A stretch of DNA of 64,000 nucleotides from Halorussus gelatinilyticus. Its GTDB lineage: Archaea; Halobacteriota; Halobacteria; Halobacteriales; Haladaptataceae. Positions 17,237 through 26,000 of the stretch are shown piece after piece. Made by a program: the position numbers and the translations under genes. The notes beneath the pieces are model-generated. The model saw nothing but the letters and a program-made list of their open reading frames with translations. It had not been told where the DNA came from and made no database searches. The DNA lies in the NCBI RefSeq assembly GCF_023238445.1, contig NZ_CP096658.1, forward strand, positions 558,001-622,000, read 5' to 3'. Within the stretch, counting starts at the first letter, position 1. Every line of letters begins with the position of its first letter.

Positions 17237-18146
17237 CCGATTGCACCTCCTGGTTGGATTCTCCTGCTCCGTCTGCCCCGTAGTAGTGCATGAAGACGTC
17301 TTCGAGCGGTGGTTCGCTGATGTCGATTTCACGCACGTCATGTGTCGCAAGTTCCCGGAGGAGCGTGTTGTACTCGCCAGTGTAAATGAATTGGATTCCG
17401 TCAGCGAACGTCTGCACATCACTGGCCCCATCGAGTGCTGTGAGTGCAGTTCTGGCCTCGTCAGTCGTTCGAAGCCGGACACGCTTCCCACCTTGTTCCA
17501 TCAACGTCTCGACATCCTCTAATCCGACGAGTTGCCCGTCGCGGAGTATCCCGACCCGATCACAGATGCGGCGGACCTCGCTTAGCACGTGAGACGAGAA
17601 GAATAGCGTCTTTCCTCGCTCGCATTCGTTCCTGGCGAACTCGTTAAATTCCTCTTGCTTGAGAGGGTCGAGACCGGATGTCGGTTCGTCCATTATTACG
17701 AGCTCGGGATCATGCATGAAGGCTTGGATGATGCCGAGCATGCGTTTGTTCCCGGACGAATATTCGCGGATGGGACGCTCCACCGGGGGTGTGAATATTT
17801 CGAGGAGTTCGTCTCGCCGGTCACCACCCTTGACGGATGCATGATAGTCCAAGACGTCTGCGCCAGTCACTTCCTCGTTGAATCCGAGATGCGCCGGTAA
17901 ATACCCGATTCGCTGCTTGGCGTCGATGAGCGCGCCCTCATCGTGAATATCTGCGCCGAGAACAGTCGCTGTTCCGGATGTCGGTTCGAGTAACCCCAGC
18001 AGTGTTCGAATCGTCGTCGTCTTCCCTGCACCGTTTGGCCCGAGGTATCCGAAGATTTCGCCAGTTTCGACGGTGAACGAGACGTCGTCGTTAGCGAGAA
18101 CGTCTCCATAATCCTTTGTCAACCCGTCAAGTTCGATTACTCCCAT
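17229..18146 (-). CDS. ABC transporter ATP-binding protein
   Basis: A 305-residue ABC ATPase with Walker A GPNGAGKTTT, signature YSSGNKRMLGI (a variant of LSGGQ) and Walker B LVIMDEPTSGLDP. A C-terminal domain (about 80 residues) follows, as in BcrA/NatA-type exporters. The start is taken as ATG 18146 (MGVIELDGLTKDYGD); ATG 18167 is an alternative. It drives the ABC-2 permease encoded immediately downstream. Confidence 0.9.
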   Translation of the reverse strand: MGVIELDGLTKDYGDVLANDDVSFTVETGEIFGYLGPNGAGKTTTIRTLLGLLEPTSGTATVLGADIHDEGALIDAKQRIGYLPAHLGFNEEVTGADVLDYHASVKGGDRRDELLEIFTPPVERPIREYSSGNKRMLGIIQAFMHDPELVIMDEPTSGLDPLKQEEFNEFARNECERGKTLFFSSHVLSEVRRICDRVGILRDGQLVGLEDVETLMEQGGKRVRLRTTDEARTALTALDGASDVQTFADGIQFIYTGEYNTLLRELATHDVREIDISEPPLEDVFMHYYGADGAGESNQEVQSDA

Positions 18147-18330
18147 AACCCCATCCTTTGCATCCACTCCATTTTGTTGTATCGGAGGTTACATTCGACG
18201 TACATAGAAGGAAACGTCACGAGACAGTTGGGATTTGACTACTGAGCTGGGACTGCGGTCAATCACGGGACGAAGAAAGTGGACTCAACGGAGATATACC
18301 GTTATTGTCTCTCCCGACCTACTCTCAGTT

Positions 18331-18726
18331 ATGGCCCGAGTTAGTTTCGTCCTCGTGGGACTCGTCATAGCCCTGGTTCCAGCACGAGTTCGAGAAGCGT
18401 TCGAGAAACTCGCCCTCAAAAAGTCTGATGAGGTGAGCCCCAGCCCCTCGTTTACGCCAGCGATTAGAACGGAAGGCGTGATTTTCGTGGTCGTGAGTGT
18501 ACTGGGAGGAACGGTGTATCGTGTGTCGATGTACGTCCTCGGACTGGCCGGTGCTATTGCACTCTTCGTTCCGAAGCAGGCACTCCGGTTCAGTATGAAC
18601 ATCGCGTACGAAAACCCAGAGACAGTCGAATGGAAGGACGGACTCGTTCCAGTAATCCGCGGGTTTGGGGTGCTGTATCTGTTCATTGCGTTGAATGAGG
18701 TCAAAAACCGCAGCCGGGAGACGTGA
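18331..18726 (+). CDS. small membrane protein
   Basis: A 131-residue protein from ATG 18331 (MARVSFVLVGLVIALVP). Hydrophobic helices lie near residues 5-17, 48-70 and 113-124. A TATA-like GTTATTG lies 27 bp upstream of this ATG, which favours it over the longer frame from 18235. It is a conserved-looking haloarchaeal membrane protein without an assignable function. Confidence 0.6.
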   Translation: MARVSFVLVGLVIALVPARVREAFEKLALKKSDEVSPSPSFTPAIRTEGVIFVVVSVLGGTVYRVSMYVLGLAGAIALFVPKQALRFSMNIAYENPETVEWKDGLVPVIRGFGVLYLFIALNEVKNRSRET

Positions 18727-18747
18727 CTGGAATTTCGGATCAGCGAC

Positions 18748-19419
18748 TTACAAATCCGACCCCGAGGTCGAATCCGGCTCCCGTTCGATTTGCTCGTACA
18801 GGTAGTACGAGTACACGGCAGTAACTCCGGCCGTCAGGAGCAGCGGGACGAGAAGGAAATAAATCGCTAGGTCGCCGACGAAGAGTCCGACCAGCGTGAG
18901 GACGGCGGTGAGTTTGAACAGCCAACTACCGAGGGCATGGGTCCGATTCCAGACCTCGTCGCTGCTGAGCGTCCACGGTGTCCGGATACCGGCGAACCAA
19001 TTCGGCTCGGCGTGCGGGAGGAAGATGCCGACGTAGTAGAACAGACCAGCCGCGCCGACCAAGATGAGGGCCGTGAAGTCGAACTCGTAGCCGAGGTTGA
19101 ATGCGATGACCCCGGCGTGGACGAGGACCAGATATCCGGTGAAGATGACGACGAACCAGTCGTAGTAGGCTCGGAACTCCGCGATGTTCTCACGGAGTGG
19201 ACCGATCCGAGGAATCACGGCGAACACAGCGAACAGCCCTGCGGTCATCGCGGGAAACAGCCAGAGTGCGAATTGCTTCGACATGGTGCCATCCGGTTCT
19301 CCGGCGGCGTTCCAGTGCGTGACAAGGTCGGCGGGGAGCGACGGAGCTGCGAACAGGCTCACGATGCCCGAGAGTACCACGAGTCCAACCGCCACCCCGA
19401 ACCGGTGAATTGTCTTCAT
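18748..19419 (-). CDS. SdpI-family membrane protein (DUF1648 + SdpI)
   Basis: A 223-residue protein with six predicted helices. The N-terminal DUF1648-like segment contains LVTHWNAAGEPDGTMSK. The C-terminal half carries NWFAGIRTPWTLSSDEVWNRTH, the signature of SdpI, the Bacillus immunity protein against the SdpC toxin. Archaeal members are common and mostly uncharacterised. It sits beside an ABC exporter, so a role in immunity or signal relay is possible but not shown. The start ATG 19419 is the only sensible one. Confidence 0.85.
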   Translation of the reverse strand: MKTIHRFGVAVGLVVLSGIVSLFAAPSLPADLVTHWNAAGEPDGTMSKQFALWLFPAMTAGLFAVFAVIPRIGPLRENIAEFRAYYDWFVVIFTGYLVLVHAGVIAFNLGYEFDFTALILVGAAGLFYYVGIFLPHAEPNWFAGIRTPWTLSSDEVWNRTHALGSWLFKLTAVLTLVGLFVGDLAIYFLLVPLLLTAGVTAVYSYYLYEQIEREPDSTSGSDL

Positions 19420-19533
19420 ACACGACGATACGGCCCGTTCCTTGATGAATCAGTAGGGAAGAGCCGGTGAACTGATTGCGGACAATACTGATGACGTATT
19501 GAGCACTCGGTGGGGGCTACTTCTGGAGAAACC

Positions 19534-19566
19534 CCATGCAAGATATGCGCCCTGCATCTTGCATGG
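19534..19566. repeat. 11-bp inverted repeat in the upstream region of the AddAB-like operon
   Basis: CCATGCAAGAT (19534-19544) and ATCTTGCATGG (19556-19566) are perfect inverted arms around an 11-nt spacer. It lies in the 420-bp gene-free stretch between the SdpI-like gene and the six-gene operon. It could be an operator or a terminator hairpin. Confidence 0.4.
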
Positions 19567-19658
19567 CGCTCTGAACATCATCTGAAACTGGTAGGACTTG
19601 CAGCGGTCAATTTGCGTCTCTATTTAACATCGTTACAAGAACCGATCACCAGTTGAGA

Positions 19659-19672
19659 GCTTCAACAAAGCC
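19659..19672 (-). repeat. degenerate IS6-type terminal repeat
   Basis: Read on the minus strand this is GGCTTTGTTGAAGC, close to GGCTCTGTTGAAAT. About 45 bp inward on the same strand is TAGAGACGCAAATTGACC, also found (with one change) beside the element at 39109. It is probably a solo end left by decay. Confidence 0.45.
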
Positions 19673-19772
19673 AGAGGACTCTAACTAGGGTTCTGCTAAC
19701 TGTATGGTCTAATCTTCCTCCAGTGGTCGGAGAGCGTCAAAATCGCCGACTGCTCACTAACTATACAAATAG

Positions 19773-19780
19773 TTTTTATA
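19773..19780 (+). promoter_or_regulatory. probable TATA box of the AddAB-like operon
   Basis: TTTTTATA, with a second A/T-rich TATACAAAT at 19762-19770. Transcription would begin near 19800, just before a GTG (19805) and an 8-bp-stem hairpin (19816-19838). Confidence 0.5.
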
Positions 19781-19815
19781 CTCCATTCAGTACCTTATGA
19801 CGGCGTGAAACCGCC

Positions 19816-19838
19816 GCCCGGTGGTAGAAGCACCGGGC
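19816..19838 (+). repeat. hairpin at the start of the AddAB-like operon
   Basis: GCCCGGTG (19816-19823) and CACCGGGC (19831-19838) form a perfect 8-bp GC-rich stem with a 7-nt loop, ending 2 nt before ATG 19841. If the first gene starts at ATG 19841 or 19853 this is a leader hairpin that could control translation. Confidence 0.45.
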
Positions 19839-19840
19839 AA

Positions 19841-20011
19841 ATGCTGCCAGCTATGACAGCGAAAGACACTATTCGTGTCGTGAGTGATAACTCTGTCTCT
19901 CACGCGATGGAGGGGCCGATTCCTCCACGACACGGGAAACGGAACCGAGATGTACAGGCACCCCCGCAAGTAATAGACCGTCTTCAGGAGGTGGAGAATG
20001 GAGCAGACTAG
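19841..20011 (+). CDS. small hypothetical protein, first gene of the AddAB-like operon
   Basis: A 56-residue protein from ATG 19841; GTG 19805 and ATG 19853 are alternatives. The body (TAKDTIRVVSDNSVSHAMEG, then PPRHGKRNRDVQAPPQVIDR) is basic and proline-rich and ends with a short helix. It overlaps the start of the winged-helix gene by 14 nt, which argues that it is translated. No family is recognised. It may be a short DNA-binding or leader-type protein. Confidence 0.5.
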   Translation: MLPAMTAKDTIRVVSDNSVSHAMEGPIPPRHGKRNRDVQAPPQVIDRLQEVENGAD

Positions 20012-20372
20012 CTCCTGCCGTGCGATCCCGATGGATCCAGACGATGCGTTCCGCGCAATCTCGAACAGCCGTCGCCGGAGCGTCATTCTGTCGTTAGCGC
20101 AAAATGGAGATGTTCTCTCTGTATCGGACCTCGCCGTCGAAATTGCGGCGATTGAGAACCTCATCGATCCAAGTGACGTGACCTCAAAGCAGCGCACACG
20201 CGTTTACATCTCTCTTATCCAATCACATCTGGAAACGCTTGACGACACGGGTGCTGCGGTATACGATAGCCGATCCAAGCAGGTTGCACCGACGGAAGCA
20301 ACTGATCCCTTGGCCACGCACATTCGCCAGATTTCGACTGCGTGTTACAAACCCACGGAGGAATCTGTATGA
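19998..20372 (+). CDS. DUF7344-like winged-helix regulator
   Basis: A 124-residue protein with the motif DDAFRAISNSRRRSVILSLAQNG, followed by VSDLAVEIAAIEN and a recognition segment RTRVYISLIQSHLETLDDTGAAVYD. This is the layout of haloarchaeal winged-helix proteins that I recall as DUF7344. It probably binds DNA and controls the operon. A ribosome binding site GGAGGTG (19987-19993) precedes the ATG, and the stop overlaps the next ATG (ATGA). Confidence 0.75.
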   Translation: MEQTSSCRAIPMDPDDAFRAISNSRRRSVILSLAQNGDVLSVSDLAVEIAAIENLIDPSDVTSKQRTRVYISLIQSHLETLDDTGAAVYDSRSKQVAPTEATDPLATHIRQISTACYKPTEESV

Positions 20373-20887
20373 CTCCGGAAGAAGCACGCATCATCTCTGA
20401 TGATGAAGTAGTCCAGCAGAAACTTGGCTACCAACTGAACCGACTCCAAGAGTTGCTCCAAGAATTGTCCACAGACGGAGATGACTCATTTGCTTGTATC
20501 GTAGAGGCGTACTCCCATGGAGACGTAGAGAGGGCTGCAAAGCAGGTGTTAACGGGCCAGTCTTTTCTCAAGAGTACAGCAGAGTGTGACCACTGTGGTC
20601 GAACCTTGTCTGAGGGGAGTCCCATACAGATCCGTGGACGTCGTCCTGCTGGTTTGCTCAACTGGTACATCGGTACTCTCGCTTGTGACTCTTGCAACCT
20701 GCCTCTGAATCCGAAGCCTGATGGCTTAGATGTAGTAGCGACCGCACGACTGAGCGCCGTTGATCGCGGAGATGAGTTGTGGCTTCGACAGGTATCCATT
20801 GAAGAATCAAGTGGAACCTGCTACCGTGCCGTTGCTGAACGGTCAGGGAAACCAGAAGAAACAGATAGTAGATGTGGCTATGATTAA
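20369..20887 (+). CDS. zinc-knuckle protein of the AddAB-like operon
   Basis: A 172-residue protein from ATG 20369, overlapping the previous stop by 4 nt. A helical N-terminal half (KLGYQLNRLQELLQEL) leads into two cysteine pairs, ECDHCG and ACDSC, about 35 residues apart, likely binding one zinc. The arrangement resembles the protein at 7690-8226. It lies between a regulator and the helicase-nuclease genes. It could be a DNA- or end-recognition accessory; its function is unknown. Confidence 0.65.
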   Translation: MTPEEARIISDDEVVQQKLGYQLNRLQELLQELSTDGDDSFACIVEAYSHGDVERAAKQVLTGQSFLKSTAECDHCGRTLSEGSPIQIRGRRPAGLLNWYIGTLACDSCNLPLNPKPDGLDVVATARLSAVDRGDELWLRQVSIEESSGTCYRAVAERSGKPEETDSRCGYD

Positions 20888-21770
20888 TGTAACTATCCGG
20901 GAAGAACAATCTGCTGACGATGAGATCCTGCATCTCACTCTCCCTACACTGGCAGACTCTGACCAATCGATGGATCAAACCCTCCAAACCCAGCTCCCAC
21001 GGAACCTAATGCTTCATGTCGGTCATGAAGAGACGCTCCTGGAGCGTGTGCGGCACTCAACCAATAGAACGGAGTTAGTTCTCGCACCAGTCGAGTTACA
21101 CCGAAGAAACATACAGCGCCGACTTCGTGAAGCTCAACTCCCCAAAGATCGCCTCCATTTCGCAGATCCACCAGAAGTTGGAAAGCAACTCCTTCCAGAC
21201 GGCCAGCAGTCGAGAGATTCGATTGACCGTATCGATCGATTATCGATAATTCAGTCGATCTTAGAAGAGAATAATAGGTTGGATACCTCTGAACCAACGA
21301 TACCGTCTGCTCCGCAAGAGATTGAGCAGATTAGAACGGTAGTTGAGAGTGTAACGGGGTTTCACCCAGAACGCCTTGAGACATTTAGCGGAATTGCGGA
21401 GGAACTCCCGTCACCAATTGATGCTGATTCCACTGAGATCTTGGAGGGTGCTGTAGCAGTCGAGCGCGCCCTCCGCCAAGATACCGAGAAGGTGGTTTCT
21501 GACGTAGACTTTGTTAGACGTGCCTCACAGAATCTTCTTCGGACTAGTGGGGCCTGTCTGGAAGCCGCGTTCCCGGATGTCGAACGAATCTCGCTTGTTG
21601 GTGTTAGTAGTCTCCCTGCAGCACACGTCGATCTACTGCACGCAATTCTGGAAGCAACGCAGGTTCCGGTTCACATCCATTTCCGTCGTGGAACCGGATC
21701 ATACCTTTCGCGTCGTCTCCCTGAACTTCTCAATGTTACCGAGCCTGGTACGGTGGTGTTCGAGTCGTGA
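20880..21770 (+). CDS. AddB/RecC-like protein, N-terminal half
   Basis: A 296-residue protein from ATG 20880, overlapping the previous gene by 8 nt. The C-terminal third (LEAAFPDVERISLVGVSSLP, AHVDLLHAILEA, TQVPVHIHFRRGTGSY) resembles the segment of AddB-like inactive helicases where a D(x)xGF-type strand precedes the helix of the second RecA fold. No Walker A is visible, as expected for AddB-type scaffolds. It ends in GTGA, which also starts the next gene. Together the two would give one roughly 700-residue AddB-like chain. Confidence 0.55.
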   Translation: MINVTIREEQSADDEILHLTLPTLADSDQSMDQTLQTQLPRNLMLHVGHEETLLERVRHSTNRTELVLAPVELHRRNIQRRLREAQLPKDRLHFADPPEVGKQLLPDGQQSRDSIDRIDRLSIIQSILEENNRLDTSEPTIPSAPQEIEQIRTVVESVTGFHPERLETFSGIAEELPSPIDADSTEILEGAVAVERALRQDTEKVVSDVDFVRRASQNLLRTSGACLEAAFPDVERISLVGVSSLPAAHVDLLHAILEATQVPVHIHFRRGTGSYLSRRLPELLNVTEPGTVVFES

Positions 21771-23005
21771 CCGCTGAAGATCGTCTCAGCCTTTCGCAAC
21801 CCCTTGAAGCCCCTGACGTGCCTATTGCTGAGATCGAAGCGAGGACACGGCGAGCGGAGGCCAGGAGTGTGATGGCTACCGTAGCAAGTCTCCGAGACCA
21901 CGGTGTCCCAACCCGAGATATTGCCGTAGTGGTACGCGACCTCGACAACTACGAGGAACCGTTGTACCGTGCTTCCGTCCACTATGGACTAACGCCCGTG
22001 TTTTGGGTCCAGCTCAGGGTAACACAGACACGCCCATTCGCACTCATCGAGTCGGTATGCGACGTCCTCGCCTCTGATAACCCATCTCGGGAAATCCTAT
22101 GTCGCCCGCTCGAACACCGTTGGGCCTCTCCGTCGGCGACGTCGTCAGAGTGGCCAATCGATCCCAAGACGATCCAGGTGTCGATGCAGGCGTTACCGGA
22201 CGAATCACGAACGCTCAGTGAGTGGCACGACGGGTTCGAAGGAAATCCGGAGATTGACGAACGCTTCGTGACGTATGCTGAGTGGCTTGGAGACTGTCCC
22301 GAACCGGCCCCGGAAGCCGTGACGAACGTCCTTACTGATGTCGTCGAAACATACGAGGAACTCGGCCTCCCGGTAACGAAGGAGAACGATTCGCCCTCCC
22401 TTATCGAAACAGAGCGTGACGCCCGTGGAACTGTTCGTGTGAAAACTCTCGTCCAACAGCTACGCCACAAGTACGCAGATCGACTCGATGAAGGAACGCT
22501 TGACCGGTCGTGGAGTAGCGTCGCAGAGTTAAGTCAGCTAATCGCCACCCAGCGCCCAGGCCGACGTGAGCACTCAAACGCACGTGCTATCGATATCCTC
22601 GAAGCGAACGATATCTGGCTGTTGAACGTGCCGTACGTCCTCGCCGTCGGGTTGATCGACGGTGAGTGGCCTCAGCAAACAGAGAGTGTCGTCCCTCCGG
22701 AACTGCAAGAAGCAATCCTCCGTGGCGACGGGCGTGTTGGAACGCTCGCACCACGAACAGCGTGGACAACGGGCCGAGACCGTGACCAGTTTGACGACAC
22801 GTTGCGGGCCGCTGGAAATGGACTGATTGTGACTCGCCACACAGAATCCACTTCCGGAGAAGAACGCCGTCCATCTCCACTGCTAGACCATCTGGACACC
22901 GACCTTGTTCCTTCCGACGAGCGCCGACAGCTGATGAGCGAAGAACGAGAACTCCCGAACGACGTTCGAGCGATGCTCAACCACGAGGAGACCAACAGTG
23001 AGTGA
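21767..23005 (+). CDS. AddB/RecC-like protein, C-terminal half
   Basis: A 412-residue protein starting with GTG 21767 inside the stop of the previous gene. The start of the frame (EARTRRAEARSVMATVASLR, DIAVVVRDLDNYEEPLY) matches the AddB/PD-(D/E)XK-helicase segment that precedes its motif IV. The stretch VLAVGLIDGEWPQ is the typical GLxxGxWP motif V-like signature of AddB/RecC. I do not see the C-terminal iron-sulfur nuclease of bacterial AddB, so nuclease activity would lie in the next protein. It overlaps the AddA-like gene by 8 nt. Confidence 0.65.
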   Translation: MTAEDRLSLSQPLEAPDVPIAEIEARTRRAEARSVMATVASLRDHGVPTRDIAVVVRDLDNYEEPLYRASVHYGLTPVFWVQLRVTQTRPFALIESVCDVLASDNPSREILCRPLEHRWASPSATSSEWPIDPKTIQVSMQALPDESRTLSEWHDGFEGNPEIDERFVTYAEWLGDCPEPAPEAVTNVLTDVVETYEELGLPVTKENDSPSLIETERDARGTVRVKTLVQQLRHKYADRLDEGTLDRSWSSVAELSQLIATQRPGRREHSNARAIDILEANDIWLLNVPYVLAVGLIDGEWPQQTESVVPPELQEAILRGDGRVGTLAPRTAWTTGRDRDQFDDTLRAAGNGLIVTRHTESTSGEERRPSPLLDHLDTDLVPSDERRQLMSEERELPNDVRAMLNHEETNSE

Positions 23006-26000
23006 CGATCCGATCCGCCTCCAGAACGCGCAACGAGACATTCGGAACGTGTATTTCGACCACGATTCGGGATTGTATACTCTCGACTGCGTTCCAGGTG
23101 CAGGGAAATCCGAGGTCACTGACCATATCTCCGCAGAGGACATTCTCCGCCGGTACGTTGCTGGAGACCCGACACCCGAACAGCGAGTCGCAGCCATCTC
23201 GTTCAACCGTAGTGAGGCGGAGAGCATCATTCCAGATATCTGTGACCGCCTTCGGGAGATTGTCGAACACAATCTTGTCCCCGCTGCAAGCAAAGTCTCA
23301 GATACAGAGGTAGAATATCTGATCCAACGGATCAGACAAGCACCGTTCGTCGGTACTATCGACAGTATCCTTCGGGATGTGCTGAGTGAGATCGCCCCCG
23401 ACATCGGCTTCGAGGAGATGCCGGTCGTTGGCAACACGGCTCGGCAGAAACAGCTGTATGCTGCCTGTTACAAGGCCATTCAGGAGGATCCAGACTTGGC
23501 GCAGCGAGTAGAGCGGCTGGAGGACGCGTATCCCACTGACGAGTATGACGACGATGTGAGCGAGATGCTTGAGACCGCCGTCACCTACTGCCGAGATCGC
23601 CGTATCTCTACGGAGGGGTTCCGTTCCACCCTCGAACAGACTGTTGAAGACGTCTACGCACAGGGTCGTCCAAGATCGTTCAGCGACGTCGTCGCCGCGG
23701 TCGAACACTGTGTTGGGGCAGATATTGACGAAAGTCCCTACGACGACATCGGCGACGACGAACAAAACAGAATCTGTGACGCAGATTCGAGACTTCACGA
23801 CGACTGGCGTGCCCGTATTGACGATTTCTGTACAGTACTCGAAGAGTATCGAATTACGTATCGCCAGACTATCCGCGACCGTGGCGTTGTCTCCCACACA
23901 GATGTGGCGTACCTCGTGGACGCGTACTTCGACGACCGACTCGGTAATGTCGATGATGCTCACCGGGCCAGAATCAGACAGCGATACCAGACAAGAATAC
24001 AGAGTCTGATTATCGATGAGGCTCAAGACGTGTCGTCGATACAGCACGCCGCACTGTCCCACTTGGTCACCTCCAGTGCGCGTGTGTTCGGCGCAGGCGA
24101 CCTGCTCCAGAGCGTCTATCTGTGGCGGCACGCTGAACCAACGCTCTTCGAGACCGCAACGGTCGATGGAGAGTATCTCGGGATCAACTGGGATGTCCAC
24201 GAGCACCGGACTGCGAAGACGACGTACCGGTGCGTCCCCGGTGTCGCCAGTGCGATCAACGAAATCTCGGAAGCAGCGCTCACGGATCCAGCACGTGGGA
24301 ACCTGGGAGATCTGGACGTCCGATACCCTGGGCTCGAAGCGGATCGTGATTCGACCGACGAGTCGAATGTCCACATCGCGGCCTTCGATCCGATAGCTTC
24401 AGACCCTGATTCGTACGCCTGGGTCAATCCTGTCGAAGGTCGTGGAGAAGCAACGACGCTGGCGACGCTCCTCTCTAAGGGGCTGGCAGATGGGACGTTC
24501 GCTGACGAGAACGATGACCCTCTCGGGATCACCGTCTTGTTCCGGTGGTCGTCGAAGATGGATGTGTATGCAGAGGCGTTCGAGGAAATGGGGCTCAGTG
24601 TTCGAAACGCGAGTGAAGATCTCTTCGAGTGCTCAGTCGTCAATGCAGTCCTTGACGTCTGTGAGTGGCTAGTCGCACCCGCCGACCCAGAGAGAACCCG
24701 CGCGCTCGTCACCGGAGCGAATCTCGGTCTCGAACCACTCGCAGACAATTATGAGGCCTACCAGTGGGACATCGACGCGGTCCTCGGTGACTGCGACCTC
24801 ACGGACGCACACCAGCACGTACTCGATGGTCTCTCCGAACTCCGGGACCGACGTGATAGCTTCCTCTCCCGTCCCGCTGGCACCTACGCCGAAGACATCA
24901 TCGAGACACTCGCCCTTCGCGCAGATTTCTATGGGTGGTTCGACGTCGATCCTGCACAACGGGTCGCCAACCTCGATGCACTCGTAGAGACCTTGGAGGA
25001 ATGGGAAGCGGACGAACATTACACTCCACGCGAACTCACCGAGCTGGTCGAACCGTTTCGAGAGAACCCGTATATGGGACCGGACCAGCCGAATACTGCC
25101 GACACGAGTCACGACGTCGAATTCCGGACAATTCATGACGCTAAGGGCGACCAAGACGACGTCGTCGCCGTTGCGAATCTCGGATTCAGCCTCTGGAAGC
25201 ACGGCCCTCAAGCACAACGGTTCCTCACTCAGGGAAGCATCGCCGGACTTGCCCCGCCGACGGACACCGAAATCCCCTCAGACATTGCTCTCCCACCGTT
25301 CGCCAACGGACTCTACGATCCCGAGGACACCCGGGACCGCGATGTTGGATTGCGGTGGGCTACGGGCCACTGGTGCGATGACGTCGCCAAGTCCGCGGAC
25401 GCAACATCGCTGGTTGGCCCCGACCGTCTCAAACGGGTTGCGGCGAACGAACGAGCCGAAGCCTGGCGGCTCCTGTATGTCTCGCTCACGCGGGCGAGAG
25501 ATCACCTTGTTGTTCCACTCCCACGGTCACTGCCTGATGAATTCCGGCCCCGAGATCGGTGGCTTGACACGATCCGAGACGGGGTCAACTTCACCGGTGA
25601 GCAAACTGGGTCGTACACGGTCGGTACGGACACCGGGTCGTTCGACGTCGGCGTCAACGATGTCGCACTTCGCGCAACATGGACAAACACGGTCACGTCT
25701 CGTGACGACGACGTCGCTGTCAATCCTCCACGACGCACCGATCTCGATCCATGGGTTCCACGGTTCGCCCACCCGAGTACGCTGTATCCACTCACGGACG
25801 ATCCCGACGAACAGGTACTTGACCATCTCCTCGGCAATGCCCTGCACACAGATGCTAACGACGTTCCCGACGACGTCCCCCTGCAGTTCGACCGGTTAGG
25901 CCCAGACGACGTCGGCTCTTGCTTACACGAGGTGTTGACCACGCTTGTCGAACGCGAGGTTCCGGAACACACTCTTCGATCGCTGGGTGACGAAGTTCGG

